Positions 1 through 9,199 of a stretch of DNA of 44,822 nt are shown here, piece after piece (the stretch's first letter is position 1; every line of letters starts with the position of its first letter). The stretch comes from CAZRCZ01 sp964598765 (GTDB lineage Bacteria > Sumerlaeota > Sumerlaeia > MVZB01 > JAJFLK01). The notes under the pieces are model-generated. The model searched no databases. It was given only the letters and a program-made list of their open reading frames with translations, and was not told the origin of the DNA. The stretch covers positions 1 through 44,822 of the forward strand of contig CAZRCZ010000029.1 of assembly GCA_964598765.1 (NCBI GenBank), given 5' to 3'. Both the position numbers and the translations under genes were made by a program.

Positions 1-1
1 G

Positions 2-1744
2 AGGATCGTGGTCAACTGCGAGGTCGGTGAATCCATCCGAACCTTCGACGTCGCGACCGATTTCAGATTTTTCATTGCCAGCGGAAAAAACCAAATCTGG
101 ATCGGCGATGGAGCTAAGCAACTTTCGTTGGGAATGCCCAATTCGCTGAAGGGTTGGTTCCTGAATCAGGGGAGAACTTCGATCGAGGATGTATTTTATC
201 CTCTGTCGTTCAACAATTATCATTTTGAGGGGATCACGGACCTCCGCTACGTGGAGAAATACGGCGGGGTGCTTGTTCAGGATGACGTCTCGCCGCTCGG
301 AAAACACTCCGACGATCCGACAATTGAATTGACCGAACGCGCTCATTTCCGATTTCTCAGACTTGCGGACAATATGGTTCACTTGTGGCAAAAACCGCGC
401 GCATACGCCTCGGAAATCATGCAAAACATAACGTTCAACGGTTTGGTTTCGCCCCATCACGTCGGAACGATCGCGTTGGATCAGGCGACCGCAACGCTAT
501 ATTGTCTGGAAAGCACAAGATCGCGCCTAATGCGCATGGACGATGGAATCTGGGGAAGCGCGAAAAACGGAAACGGCTCGACGACGCCTCCTTCCATTGA
601 CGGGGCGCAATACGTCATGGCCAACATCAAGCCCGATTTGCACGTCAAGGAGCGGTTCGAGACTCTTCCGCGTCAAGGTCCCTACCTCGGCATGGTCATC
701 GGCTCGTCGCTTCTGATTTATTCCGAAATACTTGCGGGGCGGCCCTATTCGGTTTGTCGGATGTTGGAAAGGAATCTTCAAAATTCCCTTGGTTCCTGCG
801 ACGGGATTCGCGTTGAGTTGATGGATCGCAATTCGTTCGGACTTCACATCTACGATTCGGTCAAGGCGTTCGAGACGTACGTGAATTCCGGCGCGCGGCT
901 CGATTTTATCGTCATCGAGATTTATCAATTGACCTTCGGTTATTGGGGCGACATCAACCACATGGGGACCAAGGACACGGAGATGTTCCAATATCTGAAT
1001 CGAATTTCGGAGGCGGCGAAGAAACATGACACAAAGGTCATCTTTCTCAACAGCGCCGGGATGTTCTCTTGGCGAAGAGAAGGACTAAGGCGAACGCCGC
1101 CGAACATCCGAAAATTTCTAAACATGGCCCGCGAGTCGGGATTCGAGGTCGTGGACCCGACGAACGATCTTTTCCGCGATTACATGAACCTGACGCCGTG
1201 GGGTTCTCCTCCCTACAGCATCGGCCATCACGCCTCCCCTTGGGCGTTGGAGGCGTTGGCGAAGAAGACTGGGGAAATTCTTCATCCCGTTCTGCGCGAT
1301 TTCTTCAAGGATCGAATTCCCTCCTGCGACCGTCAACCCGCGCCCGAAGCCCAACCGGCGGATCCGAATACGTTCCTTTCCACCACCCTGCCGCTCTTCG
1401 AGAGCAATGCTCAAAATCTCGGACTGATCCCGATTGAATTGCGGGCCATTCAGAAATCCTACTCGGATCGCCGGATTTCGGTTTTCGCCGACCTTTCCAA
1501 GATCGCGGCATTCAAAGGTGGTTCATCCCCCGATCAGTTGGAGCGAATCGCGGTGTCGGTGATTCATGAGATGGTCGCGCATGAGGCGATTGCCTACGGG
1601 GCGGTTTCGATTTCGGTCACGCTGGCGCAATTCAACAATTACGACGAATACGGTCAGGGGGTTAAACAAAATGCGACGGTTCTTTACGACAAAACGTGGA
1701 ACCGGAATGAAATCGCCAAGCGGATCGGAAGCCACAAGAATTAG
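2..1744 (+). CDS. SGNH/GDSL-hydrolase-like protein, 5' end cut by window edge
   Basis: The frame is open to the left edge, so the true start is probably outside the window; the first in-window start is a GTG at 8. The N-terminal ~220 residues are unrecognised. A SGNH-type core follows: GMVIGSSLL at about residues 229-237 (from the GTG) sits where block I (GDS) is expected. A block-V-like VVDPTNDLF...GHHASPWALEALA runs at about 381-417, with H407/H408 as the candidate catalytic His. Hydrophobic strands DFIVIEIY and TKVIFLNSA fit the alternating alpha/beta fold. The family holds esterases and acyl- or acetyl-hydrolases acting on glycans and lipids. The substrate cannot be read from the sequence. 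The C-terminal ~140 residues are a separate unassigned region. The next gene follows after 29 nt on the same strand. Confidence 0.5.
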   Translation, partial: RIVVNCEVGESIRTFDVATDFRFFIASGKNQIWIGDGAKQLSLGMPNSLKGWFLNQGRTSIEDVFYPLSFNNYHFEGITDLRYVEKYGGVLVQDDVSPLGKHSDDPTIELTERAHFRFLRLADNMVHLWQKPRAYASEIMQNITFNGLVSPHHVGTIALDQATATLYCLESTRSRLMRMDDGIWGSAKNGNGSTTPPSIDGAQYVMANIKPDLHVKERFETLPRQGPYLGMVIGSSLLIYSEILAGRPYSVCRMLERNLQNSLGSCDGIRVELMDRNSFGLHIYDSVKAFETYVNSGARLDFIVIEIYQLTFGYWGDINHMGTKDTEMFQYLNRISEAAKKHDTKVIFLNSAGMFSWRREGLRRTPPNIRKFLNMARESGFEVVDPTNDLFRDYMNLTPWGSPPYSIGHHASPWALEALAKKTGEILHPVLRDFFKDRIPSCDRQPAPEAQPADPNTFLSTTLPLFESNAQNLGLIPIELRAIQKSYSDRRISVFADLSKIAAFKGGSSPDQLERIAVSVIHEMVAHEAIAYGAVSISVTLAQFNNYDEYGQGVKQNATVLYDKTWNRNEIAKRIGSHKN

Positions 1745-1773
1745 GACCGATTCAGCATTGCGGAGGCGCTTTG

Positions 1774-2655
1774 ATGGATTCACCCGAACGATCTCGCCTT
1801 CTATTATCCGAGGAGGATGAATCGGGATTTTGGAGGGAGGATTTGAGAGGCGACGCGTTATTCGCGCTTGACCGGGCCGAAGCGCGGCTCGGGGTCGCTC
1901 TGGATCAACCGCCCCGCGTGCAATCCATCTCGCCGGAGGAAAAATTCTACAAAACCATCGGCCAGCGTCCGCATCATTTGCTCGCCGTCGCGATGGCTCC
2001 TCAAAATCTTGTGCTCATCAATCGCGAGCGTTTTTCAAGCATGAGCCGCGGCGAACGCCGGGCGACGATGGTTCATGAGTTCGCGCATTTGATCATCGGG
2101 AGGCGCATCCCGACTGAAATTCCCCGGTGGCTGAACGAGGGGTTGGCGATGGTCGCGGCGGAGGAGCACGGTTTCGCGTATCATTCTCGTCTCGTGATCG
2201 CCGCGACGTTCGGACGAATTTTGCCTCTTTCCGATCTCTGGTCCGGCGGCGACGAGGAATTGGCTTACGCCGAGAGTCTCGACGCGGCACGGTTTTTTCT
2301 TTCGTCAGGCGCGGAGGGCAAAGGAAAATACTCGGACGATCCTGCTCCGTTGGTCCGGAAGCTGGCTGATCCGCGCGAAGGCGCGGCGCTCCGAAAATTG
2401 CTGGCCGATCCCAATTTCACGGATGGATTCGAAAGAAGATGGCGCGAATCCCTCAAAAGCTTTTGGACGTGGCTTGCCGTGCTATCGGGGGGCGGCGTCT
2501 TTTGGCTCGCGGTGACCTTACTCTTTCTTCTGGCGTATTGGCTGAAGCGCCGGCGGGGAATAAGGATTGAGGAGCGTTGGCGCGAGGAGGAGCAACTCCT
2601 TGGCGGTGAGTCGTCCTCGGTTTCTGAAATCGAGGAGATCGAGGAGGAGGAGTAA
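1774..2655 (+). CDS. Membrane-anchored gluzincin metallopeptidase (peptidase MA-like)
   Basis: This is a 293-residue protein with a zinc-peptidase signature: HEFAH supplies the two His ligands and the catalytic Glu, and the NEGLA about 20 residues later carries the third ligand Glu. That spacing is typical of peptidase MA/gluzincin domains (PF13485 type). Near the C-terminus a hydrophobic segment (WLAVLSGGGVFWLAVTLLFLLAYWL) is followed by KRRR and a very acidic tail ending EIEEIEEEE, so the protein looks C-terminally anchored. No N-terminal signal peptide is evident, so topology is uncertain. I chose the ATG at 1774 over the TTG at 1771 because GGAGG at 1762-1766 is then well spaced. The substrate is unknown. 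Confidence 0.7.
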   Translation: MDSPERSRLLLSEEDESGFWREDLRGDALFALDRAEARLGVALDQPPRVQSISPEEKFYKTIGQRPHHLLAVAMAPQNLVLINRERFSSMSRGERRATMVHEFAHLIIGRRIPTEIPRWLNEGLAMVAAEEHGFAYHSRLVIAATFGRILPLSDLWSGGDEELAYAESLDAARFFLSSGAEGKGKYSDDPAPLVRKLADPREGAALRKLLADPNFTDGFERRWRESLKSFWTWLAVLSGGGVFWLAVTLLFLLAYWLKRRRGIRIEERWREEEQLLGGESSSVSEIEEIEEEE

Positions 2656-2722
2656 GCGAGCAAGATTTTTTTTGCGCTTGAAACTCTTGACCTGCCGCGC
2701 GGAATATGAGCAAATCCGCCCC

Positions 2723-3214
2723 ATGAAAATTCGAGACGCCGCTCCAAACGATCTTCCCGTCATCGTGGAAATATACAATCACGCCATTGTGAACAGCGTC
2801 GCCACGTTCGATCTTGATCCCTTCACGGTCGAGCAGAGAAAAAAATGGTTCAAGCAATTCGGGAAGGAGCATCCCTTTTTGGTTTGCGAGGGGGACGACG
2901 GAAAGGTTTGGGGGTTTGCTTACTATCTTCCCTATCGCGCCAAACCGGGCTATCGCACGACCAAGGAAACGACGATTTACGTTGCGCCGAATCATCACCG
3001 TCATGGAGTCGGGTCGGCGCTGTATGAGGAATTGATTGCCCGCGCGCGCGTCGCCGGCGTCCACGCCCTGATCGCGGTGCTTGGCGGCAAAAACGTTCCC
3101 AGCGAAGCGCTTCACCGCAAATTCGGATACGAACTGATCGGCCACTACCCCGAGATCGGAAAAAAATTCGACCGGTGGGTGGATACCTATACGTTCTACA
3201 AATTGCTCAAATAG
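2723..3214 (+). CDS. GNAT N-acetyltransferase, phosphinothricin acetyltransferase-like (COG1247)
   Basis: This is a 163-residue GNAT enzyme expected to transfer acetyl from acetyl-CoA to a small amine. It opens with MKIRDAAPNDLPVIVEIYN. The acetyl-CoA motif A lies around VAPNHHRHGVGSALYEEL. The C-terminal stretch with SEALHRKFGYELIG and KKFDRWVD is characteristic of the Pat/Bar-like (COG1247) group. The frame is open further upstream, but that part is not conserved-looking and overlaps the previous gene, so the ATG at 2723 is preferred. Family members acetylate phosphinothricin, methionine sulfoximine or other amines. The physiological substrate here is not known. The gene is 67 nt downstream of the peptidase gene and convergent with rbfA. 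Confidence 0.8.
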   Translation: MKIRDAAPNDLPVIVEIYNHAIVNSVATFDLDPFTVEQRKKWFKQFGKEHPFLVCEGDDGKVWGFAYYLPYRAKPGYRTTKETTIYVAPNHHRHGVGSALYEELIARARVAGVHALIAVLGGKNVPSEALHRKFGYELIGHYPEIGKKFDRWVDTYTFYKLLK

Positions 3215-3236
3215 CCCCTCGCCTGATACCCGTTTT

Positions 3237-3266
3237 CGCTCTTACTCTTACTCTTGCTCTTGCTCT
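3237..3266 (-). repeat. Degenerate GAGCAA/GAGTAA hexamer repeat overlapping the rbfA stop
   Basis: Read on the minus strand this is GAGCAAGAGCAAGAGTAAGA followed by GTAAGAGCG. It encodes the last Glu-Gln-Glu residues of RbfA, its TAA stop, and then continues past it. Related tracts occur downstream of lepA (18155-18200) and of the BMC gene (31896-31928), always in the sense direction of the upstream gene. Confidence 0.7.
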
Positions 3267-3640
3267 GAAACCTCCGAAGAGGTTTCTTTTTCCAATTGAA
3301 TCCCGCGGAATAGTTCCTCCAAATGGGCCGCGTAATGCGTCGAGGGGTTGTAGTGAAACCGGAGCGTCGGCAAGTATCGCAACTTGATTCGATGTCCGAG
3401 TTCTCCGCGAATGAATCCGGCGGCGTGATTAAGTTCCTCGACCGCCTTTTTGACGACCACCGGATTGTCGTCCTGCAAAAACGTGACGTAAACATCGGCG
3501 ACGCGGAGGTCCTTGGCGACTTTCACCGAATGAATCGTCGTAAAGGGGGGAATGCTCGGATTGACGAGCTTTTGGTCAATGATCTCGCCCAATTCCTCCT
3601 TGACCAATTCGGCGACTCTGGCAAGTCTTGAATGAAGCAT
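3248..3640 (-). CDS. rbfA: Ribosome-binding factor A
   Basis: This 130-residue protein matches RbfA, a KH-like 30S maturation factor that helps 16S rRNA 5'-end processing and cold adaptation. Visible family features are the start MLHSRLARVAELVKEELGEI, the central VKVAKDLRVADVYVTFL strand region, and RIKLRYLPTLRFHYNPSTHYAAHLEELF. The ATG at 3640 has a strong purine-rich Shine-Dalgarno (AGGGGGAG) 7 nt upstream. It is the last gene of a minus-strand operon, 3 nt after the small membrane protein. The usual partners nusA, infB and truB are absent. The C-terminal SEQEQE is encoded by a low-complexity repeat that also supplies the stop codon. Confidence 0.92.
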   Translation of the reverse strand: MLHSRLARVAELVKEELGEIIDQKLVNPSIPPFTTIHSVKVAKDLRVADVYVTFLQDDNPVVVKKAVEELNHAAGFIRGELGHRIKLRYLPTLRFHYNPSTHYAAHLEELFRGIQLEKETSSEVSEQEQE

Positions 3641-3643
3641 GTT

Positions 3644-3835
3644 TTACTCCCCCTCTTTCTGTCCGAACGATTGAACATATTCTATCATCGTTTCGGTCGT
3701 TCGAACGATCTGATCTCCGTAGAGCGCCCATGCTCCAAATCCGGCGATGGCGAAAAGAGCCAGCGCGATGAAGGCTTCCATCTTCGTCTGGCCAAGGCGG
3801 CGATGGAGGGTTGATATTTTCAAGAAGCTCCGCAC
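3644..3835 (-). CDS. Small single-span membrane protein, unknown
   Basis: This is a 63-residue product from a GTG start overlapping the end of ygfZ by 16 nt. A shorter form of 45 residues would start at the ATG at 3781 (MEAFIALALFAIAGFGAWAL). It has one predicted transmembrane segment at about residues 20-39 of the long form, followed by a polar tail ending QSFGQKEGE. I recognise no family. Support for its being real comes from position: it fills the gap between ygfZ and rbfA exactly, and its last codons form the rbfA ribosome binding site, leaving 3 nt before the rbfA ATG. Confidence 0.5.
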   Translation of the reverse strand: MRSFLKISTLHRRLGQTKMEAFIALALFAIAGFGAWALYGDQIVRTTETMIEYVQSFGQKEGE

Positions 3836-4854
3836 TGCGAGGTTTTCTCCAGAGGGGAAATGGTTGCGACCGTGGAGCCGGCCTCGGTCATGACTTCGGC
3901 CTTTAATTCATCCTTGAATTTCCATTTGACGTAACCCAGCGCGAAGGTGCGGTCCGCCCCGGGAAGCGTTCGCGCCGAAGTCACCAATCCGATTTCTTCG
4001 TTGCCGATTTTCACGGTGGCCCCGTGCTCGACGAGGTGTTCTCCGGGCAATTCAAATCGAACCAACTGTCGCGCCGGATGACCGAGGTTCCGGATACGCG
4101 CAACAACTTCTTGTCCGGGGAAACACCCCTTGCTGAAATCAATCGCGTCCGTCAGACCGGCTTCGAGCGGAATGACGGCCGCCGTGAGGTCGGTTCCCCA
4201 TTGCGCGATCCCTTGTTCGAGGCGGAGAAATTCCAGCGCATCGTGACTTGCCAAGCCTCCTCCTTGGGCGATGCAAAGATCGCCAAGCGCGTTTTTCACT
4301 TGCTCCATCTTCTCCTTCACCATCGAGACATGGTAATGGGGGATCCTCCAACGTCCATCCCGGAATACACGGCAGACATGGCCTTGAATTTCCGCCGCAT
4401 CCATCATCTTCCACGGCGCGGCGGACAAATCGGAATGACCGGTCGCCTGTTCCATCAGACGATCCGCATGAGGTCCGATGATATTGACGATCATTTCGGA
4501 TTTCCATTCGCGGCGGACAACAACCTGATCCATGATGATGTATTTTTCCATCAGCTCGGCGGTCGCCTCGGCGTGGTCGTGGCGAACAAGAGCGTAAACC
4601 GCCGAACCCTTCCGATAAATCAATAGATCGGCTTGCATTCGTCCGTCGCCATCCAACTGCAAAGCGCGCGCCCCTCCGCAATCGGGAATCGTCTTGACCG
4701 ATTTCGAGAGACGCCGGTGCAAATAGTCCACGGCGTCCCTTCCATCCACAATCATCAGAGACCATCCGGAATCCGCAATAAGCGCGACTCGATTCGTCAA
4801 ACTTTGGAATTCGGTCAACGGATTTTTTTCGGTTGTGATGATTTGCGCGGTCAT
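3820..4854 (-). CDS. ygfZ: YgfZ/GcvT-domain folate-binding protein
   Basis: This 344-residue protein is related to aminomethyltransferase and belongs to the YgfZ family. YgfZ proteins bind folate and support repair or assembly of certain Fe-S enzymes such as MiaB. The family signature KGCFPGQEVVAR is present, with the conserved Cys, and is preceded by PLEAGLTDAIDFS. The N-terminal DAVDYLHRRLS and the C-terminal ALGYVKWKF fit the GcvT-like fold. The ATG directly follows the TGA of the upstream exported-protein gene with zero spacing, indicating translational coupling. Full-length aminomethyltransferase would lie in a gcv cluster, which is not present, so the YgfZ assignment is preferred. Confidence 0.85.
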   Translation of the reverse strand: MTAQIITTEKNPLTEFQSLTNRVALIADSGWSLMIVDGRDAVDYLHRRLSKSVKTIPDCGGARALQLDGDGRMQADLLIYRKGSAVYALVRHDHAEATAELMEKYIIMDQVVVRREWKSEMIVNIIGPHADRLMEQATGHSDLSAAPWKMMDAAEIQGHVCRVFRDGRWRIPHYHVSMVKEKMEQVKNALGDLCIAQGGGLASHDALEFLRLEQGIAQWGTDLTAAVIPLEAGLTDAIDFSKGCFPGQEVVARIRNLGHPARQLVRFELPGEHLVEHGATVKIGNEEIGLVTSARTLPGADRTFALGYVKWKFKDELKAEVMTEAGSTVATISPLEKTSQCGAS

Positions 4855-6786
4855 TCAGGGTTTGCGCCCCGCGTAAAGAAAATGAAATTGCGCCATCAGG
4901 CGATCCTTGTCGGTCCGCATCGCGGCGCAGGTCGGCCCGAACGAATCGCTCCAAGCATCATGGTCGGAGCCGCGCTGGGTTGCAAGGATCGAGTCCTCGA
5001 TTGCGCCCAGCATCGAGCGAAAAAGCCCGAAAAAAGGATCGTCCATCATCGCGCCGAACGAATCGGAGGCGCTGTAAAGTTCGAAGAACCGATCCGGCGG
5101 CAACATCGCGATGGCATAACGTCGTTCTCTATCGTCATCCGCGATCTTCTCCGTCGCGTCGGCGGATTGATCCCATCGCTTCAGCGCGGCCTCGATGTGC
5201 TCGAAGCGCGGCGACAAGATTAACCAGCGGTCCGCGAGGCAGATTTTGGCGACCTGATCCATCTTAACGAGCGCTCCCTCGGAAACTTCCGCTCCGGCAA
5301 AGCGATAAAAGGTCCGACTCCCGACCTCGCTTTGTTCGAGGCGATAATTCATGAGCGAAGCTGTTTTGTTGAGCCAGCGCTCGAGCGTCGGACGGATTTT
5401 ATTTCCCTCGCGCAGTTGAATCATGTAGGTCGTGTCGAGACGCTTTTTGTTTCTGCGGTCGCGGACCGAGCCGTATCGCGTGAACATGATCCAGCGCGAT
5501 CCCAGATTGTCCATCAGCCCGCCGACGATTTCCTCGTCCATTCCCTTTTGGAGCGATTCGAGATAGGTGTCCACGAGTTGAAGGAGACTCGGCGCGCCTT
5601 GTTGAAACATTTTCCGAAATTCGCGCCAAATTGTCGGAAGATCGGACTCGAAAACCGAATATCCCAGCGCGTCTCCGGGAATTAGTTTCGTCAGCGCGCC
5701 GGTCGTGAGCGCATCCGATCCGGCGAGCAACGGTTGATTGATGAATAGAAGCTTGCCCATTCCCTTTCGCGGTTCTGGCGCAAAGACGCTTATCTCGGTC
5801 GTCATCCGATCAGGCGATAAATCGAGCGCCACCACTGCGCTCTTGATTTCCTCAACGCCGAGTTGTCGGACGTTTCCTCTGCGTCCCAAGAGCGATTCGT
5901 CAATGAGCGGTTTGCCTCCTTCGCTCAACTGTTGGAAGTCGTAATAGAGTTCGAGGTCGGCGGTTTTGGAGAGTCCGGCCAGCGCGCCCTTGCGTTTTTC
6001 CGATTCGACCAATGAGTCTAGCGGCTTGGCCGGATTCAGCCGCTTCATTGCCTCGGCCATCGGGGCGCCTTCGCCGATCCCCCGGATGACCAGCGACGGT
6101 CCGACGTAAAGTTGTTCTTCGGACGTGATTTGCCTTTTCGATTTTTTCACTCCCGGAAGCGATGCGAGGTCTTCGACAAGTCCACTGCGCCCTTTCTTGT
6201 TTTTCTTCCTTTGAGGCGAATCAATTTCGATCTCGCGCGTCGAAATGATTCGTTGATAAGTCAATCCTCCCGCCGTCGCGGGAATGGAATGCGCGGTCGT
6301 GCCGGATTGCGCTCCGGTGTCCTGAAATTGCTTAACTCCGTCTCCTTCGGGGCGGTGTTCGTAGAGAATCAGATAGTTGCCTTCGCGCCTCTTTTTCTCT
6401 CCCTTCACTTCGGGTTTGGGAAATTTGGCAATCAATATCCCGCCGTTGAAGATGTCCAACGCGGGGTCGTACGGAGTTTGCAGGATTGTTTTTAACTCCG
6501 GGGATTGGTTTTCAAAGAGGGACCGAAAGGGTCGAAACAGATCGCCCTTGCGCGAATCTCCGTAAACTTTCCGAAAGGGAGAATCGCGCAATTTCTGAAT
6601 CATTCCCGGCACGTCGCGGATGTAGATTGCCGTTTCAACTTCGGCAGGCAAATATCGCGTCAAGTCTTCAGCCGCTTGAACGCCGAAGGCCCCAAGAAGC
6701 ATTAGGATGCAGATCACGATCGAATGGGTAGGGAGCAATTCGTGGCGCGCAGGCGCGTTCGATCTCCATCTGGGTTCAGTCGCCAT
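4855..6786 (-). CDS. Large exported protein of unknown function (DUF3352-like)
   Basis: This is a 643-residue protein from the ATG at 6786, with GGAG 9 nt upstream; a TTG at 6801 is an alternative. The N-terminus has a basic stretch, a hydrophobic core (SIVICILMLLGAFGV) and VQAAED, suggesting a signal peptide and export. The mature start DLTRYLPAEVETAIYIRDVPGMIQKLRDSPF resembles exported proteins of PVC-type bacteria annotated as DUF3352-like, in which an opening describes a value or score domain. I see no catalytic motif. Its gene heads the operon with ygfZ, the small membrane protein and rbfA. Assignment to a named family is tentative. Confidence 0.6.
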   Translation of the reverse strand: MATEPRWRSNAPARHELLPTHSIVICILMLLGAFGVQAAEDLTRYLPAEVETAIYIRDVPGMIQKLRDSPFRKVYGDSRKGDLFRPFRSLFENQSPELKTILQTPYDPALDIFNGGILIAKFPKPEVKGEKKRREGNYLILYEHRPEGDGVKQFQDTGAQSGTTAHSIPATAGGLTYQRIISTREIEIDSPQRKKNKKGRSGLVEDLASLPGVKKSKRQITSEEQLYVGPSLVIRGIGEGAPMAEAMKRLNPAKPLDSLVESEKRKGALAGLSKTADLELYYDFQQLSEGGKPLIDESLLGRRGNVRQLGVEEIKSAVVALDLSPDRMTTEISVFAPEPRKGMGKLLFINQPLLAGSDALTTGALTKLIPGDALGYSVFESDLPTIWREFRKMFQQGAPSLLQLVDTYLESLQKGMDEEIVGGLMDNLGSRWIMFTRYGSVRDRRNKKRLDTTYMIQLREGNKIRPTLERWLNKTASLMNYRLEQSEVGSRTFYRFAGAEVSEGALVKMDQVAKICLADRWLILSPRFEHIEAALKRWDQSADATEKIADDDRERRYAIAMLPPDRFFELYSASDSFGAMMDDPFFGLFRSMLGAIEDSILATQRGSDHDAWSDSFGPTCAAMRTDKDRLMAQFHFLYAGRKP

Positions 6787-7169
6787 AGCCGTTAACTCCA
6801 ATCTCGATCTTGCCTCAACAGCGGGGAGGAATAAAGTCCAAGGTTCCCACCGATGGGATCACGGATTCCAGCGCGCGAGGCCGAACCCAACATTTTGCTG
6901 GAGCGTTGGATCATTTGAGAGTAGGAAAAGGGCAACGAAGGTTCGAGATGAAAATGGACTTTGAAAATGCTGAAGAATATCCGCCTCAACCACGGAATAA
7001 AGCAAAAACCCATAGAATCGTAGTCACCGTCTTCAAGAAAGATAACCAACGCCAAAGGCGCGAAATGTCAAAGCCTAGGGCGAAGCCATCGGTAAAAGGT
7101 TCGCATCCCGCTGAAGCACTGAAAGGGCGAAATGAAATTCATTCCATCAAGATATTAAAGGAGCCAAAC
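6787..7169. other. Divergent intergenic region, 383 nt
   Basis: This lies between the minus-strand operon headed by the gene ending at 6786 and the cyclase gene starting at 7170, and should hold both promoters. The plus frame happens to be open from 6810 but its translation is polar and unstructured. A clear AAAGGAG Shine-Dalgarno (7157-7163) places the real start at 7170. I see no tRNA, riboswitch or strong terminator. Confidence 0.5.
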
Positions 7170-8030
7170 ATGAACGACAAACCGCTCAACTGGGGCAAAT
7201 GGGGGGAAACGGACGAACGGGGGACGGCGAATTATCTTACCCCCGACGTGATTTGTCGCGCCGCCGGACTTGTCCGCAAGGGAAAAGTTTACCCTCTGGC
7301 GATTCCTCTCAAAGCCGACGCGCCGCTCTGGCCGGGTCGCCACGAAAATTGGCACGTCGCCATTTCCTACAACATTCACGGTCCCGGATTCGGCGGGGCC
7401 GAGGACATCCTGATGATCCACACGCACGGCTCGACGCATGTGGACGCGCTCTGCCACGTCTGCGACGAGGGGAAACTCTACAACGGCTACTCCGCCGCGT
7501 CGGCGATTGACTCGCGCGGGACGAAGAAGAACGCGATTGACAAGATCGGCGCGATCGCCACGCGCGGCGTGTTGATTGACGTCGCGGGGCATCACGGAAA
7601 GGCCCATCTGGAAGCGGGCTACGTCATCAAGCCGGATGAAATCGAAAAAATTGCGCGAACCGAAGGCGTCGAAATCCGCTCCGGCGACGCGCTTCTCTTC
7701 CGCACGGGTTGGATCAAAACGTGGGAAAAAGACCGCGCGAAGTTCAACGCCGCCCAGCCGGGGGTCGGCTTGGAGACCGCGCGATGGGCAGGTCAACGCG
7801 AGATCGCCGTCATGGCCGGCGACAACAGCGCGGTCGAGGCGTTTCCCGTCTCCGACGGATTCCTTCCCGTCCACCGCGAATTTCTCCGCAATCAAGGGGG
7901 ATACCTGATGGAGCTTCTTGATTTGGAGGCGCTGGCGAAAGATCGCGTTTACGAATTTCTGTTCGTCGTCGCGCCGCTCAACATCACGATGGGACTGGGC
8001 AGTCCGATTACGCCGTTGGCGATTTGTTGA
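7170..8030 (+). CDS. Cyclase family metal-dependent hydrolase (PF04199, kynurenine-formamidase-like)
   Basis: This is a 286-residue member of the cyclase family, whose members include arylformamidase KynB, isatin hydrolase and polyketide cyclase-like enzymes. The metal-binding signature is clear: HTHGSTHVDALCH, the HGTHxDxPxH-type motif with His and Asp ligands. Other family elements are the NYLTPDVICRAA start region and GDALLFRTGW. The Shine-Dalgarno AAAGGAG is 6 nt before the ATG. It converges with the enolase-superfamily gene, leaving 8 nt between stop codons. The hydrolysed substrate is unknown. KynB itself is about 210 residues, so this longer form is more like the general cyclase or 4-hydroxyphenylpyruvate-type variants found in catabolic clusters. 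Confidence 0.82.
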   Translation: MNDKPLNWGKWGETDERGTANYLTPDVICRAAGLVRKGKVYPLAIPLKADAPLWPGRHENWHVAISYNIHGPGFGGAEDILMIHTHGSTHVDALCHVCDEGKLYNGYSAASAIDSRGTKKNAIDKIGAIATRGVLIDVAGHHGKAHLEAGYVIKPDEIEKIARTEGVEIRSGDALLFRTGWIKTWEKDRAKFNAAQPGVGLETARWAGQREIAVMAGDNSAVEAFPVSDGFLPVHREFLRNQGGYLMELLDLEALAKDRVYEFLFVVAPLNITMGLGSPITPLAIC

Positions 8031-8038
8031 GGTGAGGG

Positions 8039-9199
8039 TTAACGAATCACTCCGATCTGCTGATAGCGTTTGCGGTCAATCAATTCTCCAACGCCGTAAA
8101 TATTCTGAATGGAAATGTAGCCATCCGCGCTCATGGCAATCTCCACGGGATCAATTCCCGCTTCATACCATCGGCGGCTCGGCTCGATGTCGGCGGGATA
8201 AATGAAACCGGGAAATCCGGCAAGTGCGAGAATCGCCTGCGCGCCGATTCCCGATTCCGGCATCGTGCCTCCCCATAGCGCGATGCCGTGCTTAACCGCC
8301 AAAGCGTAAACCTTGACCGCCTCAAGCAATCCCCCCATCCGTTGAACTTTGATGTTCCAAATCCGCGAGGCGTTGATCTGCAAAATTTGCCGCGCCACGC
8401 GGAGCGAGTTGAGTGATTCATCGAGACAAATCGGCGTTTGGATCATCGCACTCAGCCGCGCATGGTCGAGAACGTCGTCGTGGTGGAGCGGTTGCTCGAT
8501 GAACGCAAGATTAAACTCGTCCAGCGCCTTGAGCGTTTGCGCGTGCTCTTCCAAATCGAACGAAGCATTCGCGTCGGCCCAGAGGAGAAAATCGGGTCCG
8601 AGTGTTTCTCGGGCGATGCGGCATGGATCGAGGTCCCATCCCGGACGGATTTTGATTTTGACTCTGCGATATCCCTCGGCGCGATATTGCCGAATCCAAT
8701 CGCGCAACTGAATGTGGTCTTCATTTTCAGGAATCCCAATGGCGACGCCGGAGGAAACTTGCTCGCGGGGAATACAAAACTTTTCCTCGACTCCGAGTCG
8801 CCGAAGTTCTTCCGCGATCAATTCTTGAAAAGTTTTCTTCTCGGTCGCGGAGATCAAATCCCAAAAGGCGTTTTCAAATCCGCACCGCGCAAACGGATTT
8901 CCCCGAACACCGAGCCGCAACGCGGCGTCAAACTGGTGGATCGAGTCGAACGATTTACCTTGAATCCGATCAATCAATAAATCCTTGTAGAGCGCGAAAA
9001 CCGAGCCGAGTGTCTCGGAGGAATAAAAAGGAAATTCAAACGGGGCGGATTCGCCGTAGCCGACCGCGCCGTCGGCATGAATTTCAACAATCAACGATCG
9101 ACGCGAGCGCATGACTCCACCGCTGATCTGAAACGGGATTTTCAGCGGCAGGTTGATCTCGACGACGCGGACGCGGTCAATGCGCAGGGGTTGGTTCAC
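8039..9199 (-). CDS. Enolase-superfamily enzyme (o-succinylbenzoate synthase / N-succinylamino acid racemase / muconate cycloisomerase type)
   Basis: This is a 386-residue TIM-barrel enzyme of the muconate-lactonizing subgroup, which abstracts a proton alpha to a carboxylate. Expected catalytic positions are visible: the KxK motif in RRVKIKIRPGWD, Asp in WADANASF, Glu in FIEQPL, Asp in CLDES, and the second barrel Lys in WNIKVQRMGG. The stretch GGTMPESGIGAQ is typical of OSBS/NSAAR-like proteins. No menaquinone gene lies nearby, so a racemase or cycloisomerase role is more likely than OSBS. The GTG start at 9199 overlaps the upstream flavoprotein gene by 23 nt. It is the last gene of a four-gene catabolic-looking operon. 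Confidence 0.75.
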   Translation of the reverse strand: MNQPLRIDRVRVVEINLPLKIPFQISGGVMRSRRSLIVEIHADGAVGYGESAPFEFPFYSSETLGSVFALYKDLLIDRIQGKSFDSIHQFDAALRLGVRGNPFARCGFENAFWDLISATEKKTFQELIAEELRRLGVEEKFCIPREQVSSGVAIGIPENEDHIQLRDWIRQYRAEGYRRVKIKIRPGWDLDPCRIARETLGPDFLLWADANASFDLEEHAQTLKALDEFNLAFIEQPLHHDDVLDHARLSAMIQTPICLDESLNSLRVARQILQINASRIWNIKVQRMGGLLEAVKVYALAVKHGIALWGGTMPESGIGAQAILALAGFPGFIYPADIEPSRRWYEAGIDPVEIAMSADGYISIQNIYGVGELIDRKRYQQIGVIR